Part shown: positions 1 to 12,099 of the stretch, piece by piece
Layout of the letters: every line of letters starts with the position of its first letter
How positions within the stretch are numbered: the first letter of the stretch is position 1
Source of the DNA: Congeria kusceri
Taxonomy: Eukaryota; Mollusca; Bivalvia; Myida; Dreissenidae
Length of the DNA: 64,000 bases
Assembly (NCBI GenBank): GCA_027627225.1
Contig: CM051026.1
Location: 5,386,415-5,450,414 of the forward strand
Reading direction: 5' to 3'
Notes under the pieces: model-generated
Database searches by the model: none
What the model saw: only the letters and a program-made list of their open reading frames with translations
Told to the model about the DNA's origin: nothing
Translations under genes and position numbers: made by a program

Positions 1-2220
1 GTTCCGCTCCATTAAGAAACATGGCTGCCAGGGGGGCGGGGCAGTTTTCCTTATATGGCTATGGAAAAAGCTTGTGAACACTCTAGAAGTCACTTATTTT
101 GCCCAATCAACATGAAACTTGCTTAGAACATTTGTTCTTATGATATCTCAGCCGAGTTCGAAAATTGTTCTGGTCCGTTGAAAAACATGGCTGCCACAGG
201 GTGGGGCAGTTTTCCTTATATGGCTATATTGAAAACTTTGACAAGCTTGTGAACACTCTAGAGGCCACATTTATTGCTCAATCTTCATGAAACTTGCCCA
301 GGACATTTGCCCCAATGATTTCTCAGTTGAAATCGAAACTTGGTCATGTGGGTTCAAAAACTAGGTCGCTAGGTCAAATTGAAGAAAAAGCTTGTGAACA
401 CTCTAGAAATCTTTTTTTTTTGCCCAATCAACATGAAACTTGCTCAGAATATTTGTTCTTATGATATCTCGGTCGCTTTCCAAAATGTTCCGCTCTGTTG
501 AAAAACATGGCCACCAGGGGGCGGAGCAGTTTTCCTTATATGGCTATAGAAAAAGCTTGTGAACGCTCTAGAAGTCACATTTTTGGCCCAATCAACACGA
601 AACTTGCTCAGAACATTTGTTCTTATGATATCTTAGCCAAGTTCGAAAATGGTTCCACTCTGTTTAAAAACATGGCTGCAACAGGGCGGGGCAGTTTTCA
701 TTATATAGCTAGCTATATTGAAAATTAAAAAGCTTGTGAACACTCTAAGGGCCACATTTATTGCCCAATCTTCTTGACACTTGCCCAGAACATTTGTCCC
801 TATGATATCTCGAACGAGTTCGAAACTGGGTCATGTTGGGTCAAAAAATAGGTCAACTTGAAGAAAAAGCTTGTGAACACTAGAAGTCACATTTTTTAGC
901 CCAATGAACATGAACGTTGCTCAGAACATTTGTTCTTGTGATATCTAGGCCTAATTCGAAAATAGTTGTGCTCCATTGAAAAACATGGCTGCCAGGGGGC
1001 GGGGCAGTTTTCCTTATATGGCTATAGAAAAAGCTTGTGAACCCTTCAAAAGTCACATGTTTTGCCCAATCAACATGAAACTTGCTCAGAACATTTGTTC
1101 TTATGATATCTCAGCCGAGTTCTAAAATAGTTCCACTCCGTTGAAAAACATGGCTGCCATAGGGCGGGGCAGTTTTCCTTATATGGCTCTATTGAAAACT
1201 TTAAAAAGTTTGTGAACACTCTAGAGGCCACATTTATTGCCCAATCTTCATGAAACTTGCCCAGGACATTTGTCCCAATAATATCTCGAACGAGTTCCAA
1301 ACTGGGTCATGTGGGGTCAAAAACTAGGTCACTAGGTGAAATTGAATAAAAAGCTTGTGAACACATCTAGAAGTCACATTTTTAGCCCAATGAACATGAA
1401 ACTTGCTCAGAACATTTGTTCATATGATATCTCGGCTGAATTCAAGAATGGTTTTGCTACGTTGAAAATAAACCGCTGCCAGGGAACGGGGCAGTTTTCC
1501 TTATATGGCTATATTGAAAACTTTAAAAAGCTTATGAACACCCTAGAAGTCATATTTTTTACCCCAATCTTCTTAAAACTTACTCAGAACATTTGTTTGA
1601 ATAATATCTCAAACAAGTTTGAAACTGGGTCACCTAGGGTCAAAAACTAGGACACCAGGATGATATCTCAGATAAGTTTGAAACTGGGTCAGTTGAGGTT
1701 AAAAACTAGGTCCCCAGGCCCAATTGAAGAAAAAAGATTGTGAACACTCTGGAGACCACATTAATAGCCCAATCATCATGGAACTTGCTTAGAACATTTG
1801 TCCCAATGATATCTCAGATGTGAACACTAGAAGTCAAATTGTTTGCCCAATCTTCTTGAAACTTGCTCATAACATTTATTTCAATGTTATCTCGGATGAG
1901 TTCGAAACTGGGTCATGTGGGGTAAAAAACTAGGTCACCAGGCCAAATTAAAGAAAAAGCTTTTGAACACTCTAGAGGCCACATTTATAGGCAAATCATC
2001 ACAAAACTTGCTTAGAACATTTGTCGCAATGATATCTGCAATAATTTGAAACCAGATGACATGGGGTAAAAAGCTAGGTCACCAGGTAAAATGGAAAAAA
2101 AGCTTTTGAACACTCGAGAGGCCAAATTCTTAGCCGAATCTTCATGAAACTTTCTCAAAACAGTTTAGTTCCTTAGCCCCTCAAGTGAGCGACCTAGGGC
2201 CTTGTGGCTCTCTTGTTAAT
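1..2220 (+). repeat. Dispersed molluscan repeat built of ~160-180 bp sub-repeats (truncated at window edge)
   Basis: The phrase 'cttgtgaacactctag' or a variant recurs about 13 times at 150-200 bp spacing, each followed by 'cacat', 'gcccaatc', 'catgaaacttgctcagaacattt' variants and 'gatatctc'. Two sub-types are intermixed: one ends in an 'aaaaacatggctgcca' plus 'ggggcagttttccttatatgg' block, the other in 'gggtcatgtggggtcaaaa' plus 'ctaggtcac'. The unit closes at about 2165-2215 with 'ttagcccctcaagtgagcg' and 'cctagggcc..ctcttgtt', the same end phrase as at 4510-4555. From memory this block is widespread in bivalve and gastropod genomes. The short frames here (for example 498-728, 1336-1650) are accidental and start at TTG. 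Confidence 0.85.
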
Positions 2221-2410
2221 ATTTGTTATCTGTTATCTAAAATAAAAACATTTTATAAGACAAGTCACAAACCATATATTCTGAGTGTGAATAAAATTTT
2301 GATTATTTCACCTTTGTCTTTGATGTTATTCATAAACATTGAAAACACATATGTGATTATTGCTATATTGTTCTCTGACAAGGTATTAATATTCAGATAA
2401 TGATTACATT

Positions 2411-2712
2411 AAAGGGACCTGTTCACAGATTGACGAATTGACAATTGTTCAACTTTTTGTCACTGATTCCAAAAATAAAAGAACAGTGTATACAGAGGAG
2501 CAAAATAACACTATGGACCTAGAAATACACTGTAAAAACCGTTTTAGTTTAAACGATGGAATAAATAGGAGTGTTTCTGTTAATTTCGTTGAAATTGTTG
2601 ACCACACGTGGAACACTTACATGAAGTAAATAATGCAAGTCGGACTGGCCGAGTGGTCAAGGTGATAGCCTTTTAATCCGGAGGTCCCGGGTTCGAACCC
2701 CGATGGGACCAA
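2411..2712 (+). repeat. 5' part of a TIR element with internal tRNA-like unit
   Basis: Begins 'ttaaagggacctgttcac', the same terminus as the fuller copy at 13114-13606, and shares internal phrases with it ('aaataacactatggacc', 'taaacgatggaataa', 'gttgaaattg'). It ends with a tRNA-like unit, after which the sequence switches at about 2714 into the 'ctcacctgagcac' element, so the distal half is missing here. Confidence 0.6.
2639..2710 (+). tRNA. tRNA-like sequence (SINE/repeat-borne pseudo-tRNA)
   Basis: Good pol III boxes are visible: A box 'tggccgagtgg' and B box 'gggttcgaacccc', with a trailing 'ccaatttttt' T-run. The acceptor arms (GTCGGAC against TGGGACC) do not pair over seven bases and the anticodon stem around 'ccttttaatccgg' is poor, so I read this as a tRNA-derived module of the repeat and not as a working tRNA gene. 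If read as a tRNA the anticodon would be TTT (Lys-like). Confidence 0.5.
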
Positions 2713-2713
2713 T

Positions 2714-3004
2714 TTTTTAGCTCACCTGAGCACAACATGCTCATGGTGAACTTTTATGATCGCCTTTTGCCAGTCGTGAATCGTTCCTTGTAAATATTAA
2801 CCTTGTGAACATTCTAGAGGCCAAATTTATTGCCCAATCTTCATGAATCTTGCTCAGAACATTTGTCCCAATGATATCTCGGACGAGTTCGAAACTGGGT
2901 CATGTAGTGTCAAAAACTAGGTCAAGTTGAAAAAAAGCTTGTGAACACTCTAGAAGTCACATTTTTTGCCCAATCAACATGAATCTTGCTCTGATCATTT
3001 GTTT
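2714..3004 (+). repeat. Dispersed repeat copy, truncated
   Basis: Opens with 'tagctcacctgagcacaac', then 'atggtgaacttttatgatcgcc', the 5' end of the same family as 1-2220. It is cut off after one and a half sub-repeats by a second 5' end at 3005. Confidence 0.7.
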
Positions 3005-4555
3005 TTATCTCACCTGAGCACAACATGCTATGGTGAGCTTTTGTGATCGCCTTTTGTGCGTCTTGTTGTGCGTCGTTAACATTTACCTTGTGAACACTCT
3101 AGAGGCAACATTTATTGGCCAATCTTCATGAAACTTGGTCACAACATTTGTCCCAATGATATCTCTGCCGAGTTCGAAACTTGGTCATGTGGGGTCAAAA
3201 ACTAGGTCACTAGGTCAAATTAAAGAAAAAGCTTGTGAACACTCTAGAAGTCACATTTCTTGCCCTATCAACATGAATGTTGCTCAGAATATATGCCGAG
3301 TTCGAAAATGGTTCCGCTTCATTGAAAAACATGGCCGCCAAGGGGCAGAGCAGTTTTCCTTATATGGCTATAATGAAAACTTTAAAAAGCTTGTGAACAC
3401 TCTAGAAGCCACATTTATTGCCCACTCTTTATGAAACTTTCCCAGAACATTTGTTCTAATGATATCTTGGACGAGTTTGAAACTGGGTCATGTGGAGTCA
3501 AAAACTAGATCACTAGGTCAAATTGAATAAAACGCTTGTGAACACTCTAGAAGTCATATTGTGTACCCAATCTTCTTGAAACTCGCTCAGAACATTTGTT
3601 TCAGTAATATCTCGGACGAGTTCACTAGGGCAAATTGAAGAAAATGCTTGTGAACACTCTAGAGGCCACATTTGTAGCCCAATCGTCAAGAAACTTGCTC
3701 AGAACATTTGTTCCAATGATACCTGAGATGAGTTCAAAACTGGTGGGGTCAAAAACTAGGTCACTAGGGCAAATTGAAGAAAAAGCTTGTAAACACTCAA
3801 ATTGAAGAAAATGCGTGTGAACACTAGAAGTCACAATATTTTTGAAACTTGTTCAATGATTTCACGGACGAGTTTGAAACTAGCTTATGTCGGGTCAAAA
3901 ACTAGGTGACCATGACAGATTGAAAACAAAGCTTGTGAATACTCTAGATGCCACATTTATAGCCCAGTCGACATGAAACATGCTAAGAACATTTGTCCAA
4001 ATGAAATCTGGGACATGTTCGAAACTGGTCAATTTTTTCCTATATTTTTGCGAAATTTGGTCAGTCACGCGCCTGAAATTGGTCCGTGAACAGTATATCA
4101 AGAACCTATATGTTGATTTTTTTCTCGCTCACTTCGATCGCATCAAACTTAAATACTCCGATTATTGTTAGGTCATAGCATACATGTCTCAGTTGCCAAT
4201 TGATGAGCATTAACATGTTTAGCAAATAATTTGTTCATTAAAACACAAGCTGAAAGACTTATCAGGCTAGAATATGATCCCATATTTTCATTTTAATGAA
4301 GTATTTTTACCATAAAATTCCTATATTTTGTCCAAAAAATCGTCAAAAAGTCCTATATTTTAGGTTAAAATATTCCTATATTGTTGCTATATTTTCTGTG
4401 AAACTTGGTTGAGGTCAAAAGCTAGGTCACCAGGCAGAATTGCAAAAAAACGCTTGTGAACACTCTAGAGGCCACATTTTTAGCCGAATCATCATAAAAC
4501 TTGCTCAGAACAGTAGTTCCTTAGCCCCTCAGGCCTTTTGGCCCTCTTGCTTTTG
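3005..4555 (+). repeat. Dispersed repeat copy, near full length with internal insertion
   Basis: Starts 'tatctcacctgagcacaac' and ends 'ttagcccctcaggcc..ggccctcttgctt'. About seven sub-repeats lie between. Roughly 4028-4397 is foreign to the sub-repeat pattern and contains four 'cctatatt' phrases; one piece, 'tcctatatttttgcgaaatt', is found again at 5379. Confidence 0.75.
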
Positions 4556-4684
4556 TTTTCTTTCTTTTTTCTAAATACTTATTATACTTGAGCTTTTTAA
4601 TTCCGATGCTTAAATCTGTAAAGTTAAGACATTTAATTGCATACTTCAGAAAATGCGAAAAATATGTGAACAAGTCCCTTTAAT
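4556..4684 (+). repeat. Distal half of the TTAAAGGGAC-type element
   Basis: Reads 'attatacttgagctttttaa', 'gatgcttaaatctgtaaagtt' and ends 'aacaagtccctttaat'. This matches in reverse the left half of the copy at 13114-13606. The tRNA-like part is absent here. Confidence 0.55.
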
Positions 4685-4960
4685 TACATGCAGTTCAAGT
4701 AGCATATACTAAAAATGATCGTGTGATCATCAATAAGTGTACTCGGCCAATACACCATCTTTGAACTTGTGAATTGTAATACGCAGTTTACTGGTAAACA
4801 GTGCAGACGAAACACAACCATATGACTTGGCGTTATTGGTAGTGTACTTGTAGATGTGGAATAACACGTTAGATGTTAATTCATTTTATTTCACGGTGGT
4901 TTAGTTTGCGCTGATTTTGCAATCCGATCTTTAAGACCCTATGTTAAAATACTGTTTTTT
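4685..4960. other. Unassigned intergenic sequence
   Basis: AT-rich sequence with no supportable ORF, RNA gene or repeat that I recognise. Confidence 0.4.
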
Positions 4961-4961
4961 G

Positions 4962-5330
4962 TTGAGCCCGTCTGCCGTCAGCTCGATTTAGTTGCCACAA
5001 TGGCAGTTTGGTGTATGTGTGTGAATGCGTGCATCCGTCCGTCTGATCTTGTCTGGATTGTAACTTCCTCATTCATCAGGCAATTTTAAAATAACTTGCT
5101 ACAAATGTTCACCATGTGGAGATGGCGTGTTGCACACAAGACCTGTTTCCATAGCTCAAAGGTCAAGGTCACGCTTAGAGATCATAGGAAAAGATCTGCT
5201 TGTTAGAAAATGAGATTTTTAATAACTACAATACAAGTTGCTTCCTTGACAACAGGCTCAAAATGTTGCAACAGGCATCTAGTTTACTTCGCGGACAAAT
5301 GTTGGGTTATGTTTCATGCAGTTTGAGTAC
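4962..5330 (+). repeat. Dispersed repeat, 'gttgagcccgtctgc' family
   Basis: Shares long collinear phrases with 35680-36332: 'cagctcga', 'cgtccg..gatcttgt', 'ggattgtaacttcctcattc', 'ttcaccatgtggagatgg', 'ctcaaaggtcaaggtcac', 'gttgcaacaggcatctagttt'. It is non-coding and diverged. Confidence 0.75.
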
Positions 5331-5451
5331 ATAACAAGGCCTTTGATAAAGTGAAATATTATTTGAAATATTATTTTTTCCTATATTTTTGCGAAATTTG
5401 GTCAAATAGGTCAAATGAACCATGTTATAATAATGGGGCGTGTGTTGAAGG

Positions 5452-5491
5452 GGAGGCGATGATGATTATGATGATGATGATGATGATGATG
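5452..5491 (+). repeat. GAT microsatellite
   Basis: About ten GAT units with one interruption (gattatgat). Confidence 0.9.
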
Positions 5492-5950
5492 AAATTTTAT
5501 ACACATTATTGATTTTAAGTTTGTGATACCTGTAAAATCAAATATTGCTGCATCTCAATAGTACATTTGTACAGTAATCAAGCGCATCTAATCAATTAAA
5601 ATAAACGTCTTGAAGCAACCCTAGGTGTGTTTGAGCCGAACAAACATAACTTGCGTGACAACCGGAACTGGGACCAATACTTTAAGCCAAAAAAATTCGA
5701 CCAAACTTCAACCCTTATTAATTCAAGCGAAACAACATAAATATATACAAATATATAGCAATACAATATTATTCACTAAAACGAGAAATTCGATACAAGT
5801 TCAAGTTATCTGGAGTCCACTGTAGTTCAATACTTATCAAATTATGTATTTCCCATTAATCATTACATTATCGTTGAGGCTGCGTCCCATAATTCAGGTT
5901 GCCATTGTCCTTGTATGCAATATGTCACTATAGGGAGAGATTGTGTACCT

Positions 5951-6022
5951 GCCACGTTAGCTCAGTCGGTAGAGCACTCGCCATGTAAGCGAGAGGTCCC
6001 GGGTTCGAGTCCCGGACTGGCT
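5951..6022 (+). tRNA. tRNA-like sequence, anticodon TGT (Thr-like), probably SINE-derived or pseudogene
   Basis: A cloverleaf is nearly complete: D arm 'GCTCAGTCGGTAGAGC', anticodon stem CTCGC/GCGAG with loop CATGTAA, T arm CCGGG/CCCGG with loop TTCGAGT. The A box 'TTAGCTCAGTCGG' and B box 'GGTTCGAGTCC' are intact. Two defects argue against a functional gene: position 33 is A instead of the invariant T, and the 3' acceptor strand lacks one base, leaving C5 unpaired. It could be the head of a tRNA-derived SINE; no clear tail was found. Confidence 0.55.
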
Positions 6023-6029
6023 GCACAGT

Positions 6030-9000
6030 GTTCTCACCTGTGAAACCACAGTAACAAAATGTGCAGTGTAATGAAAGAAACTGTATTATTATAAGAATTT
6101 TGGCAGAACAACTAGATTTGTGTAAACAAAATTTTGAATAAATGTTTTGTTTAGGCTTTCTGAATATTATTGCAGCATGACCTTCTAGATGTTATGTTTT
6201 ATTTTCAATCTGCACCACTTGATATCTCACAACCAACCTGAAACACAGCGTCATGTAATTGTAAACACTGCACTATAAGGATTAAATATAGTTTTGACCT
6301 TAACCCTCATCTCTTTTACACATACTTGAACAATGCCAAATATGTATGTGTTATTTTGAAAATGTTCATGTGCATGGCTACAAACCTAGTAGAGGTATCA
6401 GAAAGAAACCAATTCGGTCTGCACCACACTAAAATTGTTAAAATTATTACAATATGTGAGTGCAAAACAAACACACACACAAAACTTAAAACAAGGGAAA
6501 TTACTCATTTTATCTGTTTACCATAGTAACACAATGGTTATCTCCCTCGCTACCCTTGAGAGATAGTTGTGCCAGATTCTGAACCCCTACCCTCGTTAAT
6601 GTTGCGAGGCAATCATGGTTCGCTCGTTGTTCATTCTCACTTTGAGTCCGTTGTACAAGCTGTCTAATATAAAGCCCAAAACATCATTCTTATTAACTCG
6701 GCTCAGGGTTTGAAACTCTTGTTCAGTACGTTTTTATTTGTATTGTGCTCTGTATACGCTTTCTATTTCATTGCCTTTGACAGACCTGTTTGAATGAGCT
6801 AATAACCAATTTACCGGTAATGTAGTATTTTGTACGCACTTAAAACTATACTGTGCAACTCATTCTGGGTGATGATTAAAGTTTTATTGTAAGAATGTGA
6901 CTTTGTGCAGTGCAAGTGGGATGTCTTCTAAGAAGACACGTGATGTGAACCTGAAGCAGCTTTAATCTGGAATACTTTGACCCGTCGGAAGCAGCAAAAC
7001 ATGCATCGCAAATAGCAGTCTTGCAGGGATTGGAAATGAGTCGCTCATAAACACTGTCAGCAGTCTCTAGCTTCAGCTGCAAAAGAACTCAGTTTTCAAA
7101 AACTAAATAATCACACTTGTTTGGTCAATCATGGGTGACTCTTACTCATCGGAGTGAAGTCACATTTCAAAGCAAATAAAAAAATCTTACCTGATTTGAT
7201 ATATCAATAATCCAACATGCATCAACTTATGTTCGATTTGAACATAATCATAACACACTATACTAGTTTTACACTCTTTCCAATGATGTGATTTTCGTAG
7301 CTCCAAATACGGTATTTACCAGCACTGCCACATGCCATGTTCCATAAGGCATGATGTTGCTCGAAATTCAACATATTTAAACTATGACACATTTGTACAT
7401 ACCGTACAGAAGGCATTATACTCCATAATTTGATTCTTTATATTTATTATACTCTTATGCTTACACTTTTGTCGAAAACATTTTGTTTCATGATTTCTTA
7501 CACATTGAATCGTGTGTTGTTTTTTCAAGATTGAAAATTCTTTCTGATCTACGTCAGAAGTTATTTTCCCAAAATTGTAACGATTCTAATACGTCACATA
7601 GCTAACCTATTATTACATTATTACTGTAGTGGTGTAGCGCGAACAGTGTAGTATCGGACAGGACCAACACACTATGCCCCCCCCCCCTCCTACATCATTG
7701 ATGGTGGGGGCATAAAAATATACATATATAAACTTTATGATTTTAAGATATATATATAAAATACTTTATTTAAGATTGAACTACATTTTGACACCTTAGA
7801 ATGACAAGGGCGTATCTTACATGTTTTAAAGAAGCAGATTGGTCGCTTTAATTCTAAGGTGGCGATTTTCAATTCATACAATTATTCTTAAAATAACAAA
7901 CACCCACACATTTTAAACGTGTTTCGTCACGTTGTTATGTTTTTTTTAAAATATGCAATATTCATGTTTAGTGTTTGTCCCGATGTTCTACCCAATCAGA
8001 AGTCTCAGAAGTTGATATTGTACGAATAAAAAATACACTTGCTTTCTGATTATTTGGTCGACAAATGCAACAGTACCTTCCACTATTCTAAAATTTTTCT
8101 AAATTTTATTTAGATCCTGATCGATATAAAAATCAATCAAAATACATCGCTTTCATTTCAAACATAACTGTCTAGCTCTGCTCAAAATGTAGGTTATAAT
8201 TTTTTGTTTTATTCTAAAGTTAGTATTTTTAGCCCGCATTCTTGTTCGTATATCAGACTTCACACAATCTCTAAATCACCTGTCACCATAATTACTTTCA
8301 TTCTAAAAGACGACATGTTATTTACAAGATAAATACGTACACTGTAAAATAATTAATTGAATGATGTAGGCTATACAGCTAATTGTATAGTCATAAGTCC
8401 TTTATTTAGTAAACAAAAGTTAACCTAGCATACTGGCAATATATATAACTTAGGTGTGTTATACGTTTTGTAAGACGCCTTTGTCTGGCTGTCTAACAGG
8501 TTTCACGTTGTTTGATTTACCCGTGTCCGTGACCGCATTCACAATGAATCGTGCAGTAAACGGACGGAAAAGGAACAAGCGACATGCTAGTTTTCTGCCT
8601 CCGAAAGTATAATTATACTTCAATAATACTATTCTTATTTATTCTTGATATATTGATTTTTATGTTTACGCCGGCGTAAACAATTCTACACAAAAATCAA
8701 GAAAACCAAGCAATTAACTAGGAAGGATGGTCAAAGTTCTCGATATGTGGCAAATGACGTTTAAAATCGGCTACGGAGCAACGAATAACACACTTATGTT
8801 TTCAGATCGTGTTTGAATGGAAATAATGTTCGATTGTATCGTTTTCGGCAGAATAGCCACCTCATTTGCTCTGATAAGCGTTTTTAAATCATTATGGATA
8901 ACGCCCACGTGGTATAATCCTTACGCATTTTAACTCTAAATCATTGTTTGTTTACTTCATCTAAATAGTTTAAAAAAAGACGCACCTAGATTTCACTGAC

Positions 9001-9065
9001 CCACTAGCTCCCACCCCCCTAAAACTGCCCCACCATATATGGGCATATAGAAAAGGGTCAGAACT
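6030..9065. other. Unassigned AT-rich intergenic sequence
   Basis: I see no coding exon, RNA gene or recognised repeat family. A short hairpin lies at 7674-7711, where ATGCCCCC pairs with GGGGGCAT around a C-rich loop. Short open frames near 6326 and 6876 have no recognisable domain. Confidence 0.4.
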
Positions 9066-9069
9066 AGAA

Positions 9070-9245
9070 AAATATGTTAAAAATTGTTTTTCGCTTTCTT
9101 TGCTGGATGAGTTTTGTAAAAGACACATATTATCTCAGTATAACATAGCCCCGCCGCCTACGATTTCTTACAAACACCGTTGTAGCTTCGCCAAAGTTCA
9201 GCGAAAACGAAAAACTTTAGACAGTGGGTATATATATATACCTTT
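9070..9245 (+). repeat. Left arm of a long imperfect inverted repeat
   Basis: Matches the reverse complement of 11452-11636 in order: 'attgtttttcgct', 'cagtataacatagccc' against CAGTAAAACATACCC, 'acaccgttgtagcttcgcc' against ACACCGTAGTACCTGCGCC, 'gttcagcgaaaa', and 'gacagtgggtatatata'. The arms bound a 2.57-kb segment. Confidence 0.55.
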
Positions 9246-11451
9246 ATATAAGGATTCAAATGTTTTCTTTTATAAATTAGTGTATTTTATAAGGATGTCA
9301 GATGCATTACAACGTTGGCACATGTATATATTGTTTTCTGCATTCATAAGAAAGATATAACGTTATAAAGTAGAGTCGTGTCCACAACGCTGGCACCAAA
9401 TCCTGGCGATTTTTTATTTTTCCCGGCACCAAATTTAAGCGAAGTCGGAATCACTTGCCTTATTAGTTCATAACGCAACAATGCGAGTATCTTTCATAAT
9501 ATAATATTTAAAAAAACGTGTTCGTCTATCTGTCCGTTAGTTCGTTTCGATGAACAAAAATACAGTGTATAGCACATTTGCAGACAATTTATGAGCATGA
9601 GTGTGTACGTGTAAGTTACATAAAACATTCATTTCAAAAAGAGACACTTCGGTAAATGATTAATACAAAAAATGTTCGATGTGTGTGGGTTTGAATGTAG
9701 TCAGCTACTGATTTTACATGTTGAAAGATATTCAATATATATATAACATTGAATATTAAATACATATTTAGTGGTCAGGGTTAATTTGTCCGTTTGCTTC
9801 ATTTTTTTCTTTATTGTGTATAGGTTACAATATACTAATCTCATCTCTAATGTCCATTCAAAATGAATAGTAATTTTTAATAGTAAAAGTTCATAAAGCA
9901 TATATAATAACCAAAAACACACTATGCAATATATTTACAAACAAATTTAGTTCAGAAAGGATCCATTAAATATCTTCATTTTATTGACACGTTGTTTATG
10001 TATGTTAAAACGAAACAAGAAAAAGGCTACACATGTACACATTTATATAATTCAACATTCTAAGTAACACAAACTGAAAAAATACTTCGACAGGTACCGT
10101 ATTCAAATTTCAATATTTCCGGGAAAAGACCGGTGACCCCTATTTTTTAAGACTGTTTTAGTTTAAGGATACATTGACGCATGTTTGTGCCAAGTTTTAA
10201 GAAAATCTGTCTTTGGAAAAAAATTGAAGGAAATTGTTGCGAACGTCTTTAAACTATTCGTGGATAGATATATATGCTGGTCGTGCTACTCTTATACCAT
10301 GAATGCGGTAATGAAACTTACTTAAAAGCTTTCATTAAGTTTAGCATACTTGCAGCATATGTTCTTCTATTGTTCATTTAACAGTATGAAGGGTGATAAT
10401 GACAATCCGTGAGCAGTTCTGCGTTTAGGACAATTCCCTGTCAGAAAAGGCATAGCGTTCGTAAACGGAAAAAGTACATTTTCTGCATAGCATAAAATGT
10501 TTAATTTTCACACGCACAACTGTTCACGTTTTTCACCATCATTCAATTTAGATTTGTATACAAAAGTAAGTATCTCAGTTCTCTGCGGTGTTAAATTTTT
10601 ATAGTATTAATCGCGGTCAAAACATCCACGCTTTTTGTGGATGACATATTGTTGTGCATGTCAGCATAATTTTCGGCCGCTTTTCTAGCAGATCTGGCTG
10701 GATTGACATGAAAAACATTGCATCTTAACTGTCAATATATGTGATTACGTCACTTGAACATCAACATTCAGAAAGGCGTTACGGATGTAACAGACACACA
10801 CACACACACACGCACACACACACACACACACACTTTACATCAATTATTATATATATTCGTGTTATTAACCGAAGTGTAATTGTCTCCTTTTAAAGTACAT
10901 GAAATATGCCCTGTTTATTTTTTCCATTAATACGAATGAACAGACGAACAGATGAACGGACGAACAGACGAACATGTCTTTTACACCAAGTATTGTCCAA
11001 AGATACTCTTATGATTGCGTTGCGAACCAATATGGCGAGGGATGCCGATATTGCGTCACTTACTTTTCGCTGACGTGTGGTGCCTTGAAAGTATTTAATC
11101 GCTCAGAAATGGTCCCCACGTTTTGGCCACCGTTCTACTTTATCACGTATTAAATCTCTTTCTTATGAATGTATAAAACAAAATGAAATTTGGTGTGATT
11201 GTTATTGTTACATTGCACAAAATGTTTGTCAATTTATATCTTTGGAAACTAAACTATCTATTAAAACAATTCTGTTTAAGCTCGAAAAAAGTCATTGATT
11301 GGAATTTAATTTCAAGTTTAAATCAAATTTATTTGGTATAAATGTCTTTACTGTGGTATTTCCTGTGCCAAATCTTTATTGCTGTTGAGATCATTATATA
11401 TATATATAATCTGAAATATTTAGAAAACAAAACCATAATATAGCATCCCCG
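9246..11451. other. Interior between the inverted arms, no recognised gene
   Basis: No recognisable coding exon or transposase. It includes the CA microsatellite at 10795 and a small hairpin near 10625-10643 ('atccacg..tgtggat'). Confidence 0.35.
10795..10832 (+). repeat. CA/AC dinucleotide microsatellite
   Basis: About 18 CA units with a single CG interruption. Confidence 0.95.
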
Positions 11452-11636
11452 AAGGTATATATACCCACTGTCTTCATTTTATCATTTTCACTGAACGTTG
11501 GCGCAGGTACTACGGTGTGGATTTATTTACTTCAGAATTGGTATCGAGCTAGAACGGGTATGTTTTACTGAGTACTTTTTGTATTGTACGAATATGAGCG
11601 AGCGAAGCGAGCGAAAAACAATAGCATATTGATCCA
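11452..11636 (-). repeat. Right arm of the long imperfect inverted repeat
   Basis: Inverted partner of 9070-9245. It contains the phrase 'gagcgagcgaagcgagcg', itself a short local repeat. Confidence 0.55.
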
Positions 11637-12017
11637 GTTTTTACCGTTTTGCGATCCCAAGAAAGCTCAAATATTCAGATACTGACTTTAATAATCAGCT
11701 TAAGTCTATTTCTATTTGAGTCAAAAGGCACATTTCGTAAATGAAAATGTCTTATAATCAATATCTTAATAAGGAATTAAATCGTTCTACCCTTAACCCC
11801 CCTTACCATTCGATTTTATTTGCAGTTTAGGTCATTTATTTTTTTACTTTTGAGAAAAAGTTGTAGACCCGGGCTTATACGGACCACATGTAGCTACGCC
11901 ACTGGCGTCATGTGTTGATCTTTTCTTGAATGTGACGTACGCGTGTTAAAATTTCGGTACCTGAGAGTTCAACTAACATTTTGTTAAATGTTATATCCTT
12001 GCCTGCTTTAGAATGAT

Positions 12018-12098
12018 CCGAGTTGTTAATTCATGCGCATCAGAACTGCATATCGTTGTTTATTGGCCGATAAACAACGATACATCGAAAATTATTTC
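12018..12098 (+). repeat. Fragment of the hairpin MITE family (right arm only)
   Basis: Contains 'catgcgcatcagaactgcat', 'cgttgtttattggccgataa' and 'cgaaaattatttc', the right arm of the family described at 46760-47094. Confidence 0.7.
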
Positions 12099-12099
12099 A

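Noticed and set aside
5951..6022. Functional tRNA-Thr gene
   Set aside because: Position 33 is not T and the acceptor stem has a bulge; kept only as tRNA-like.
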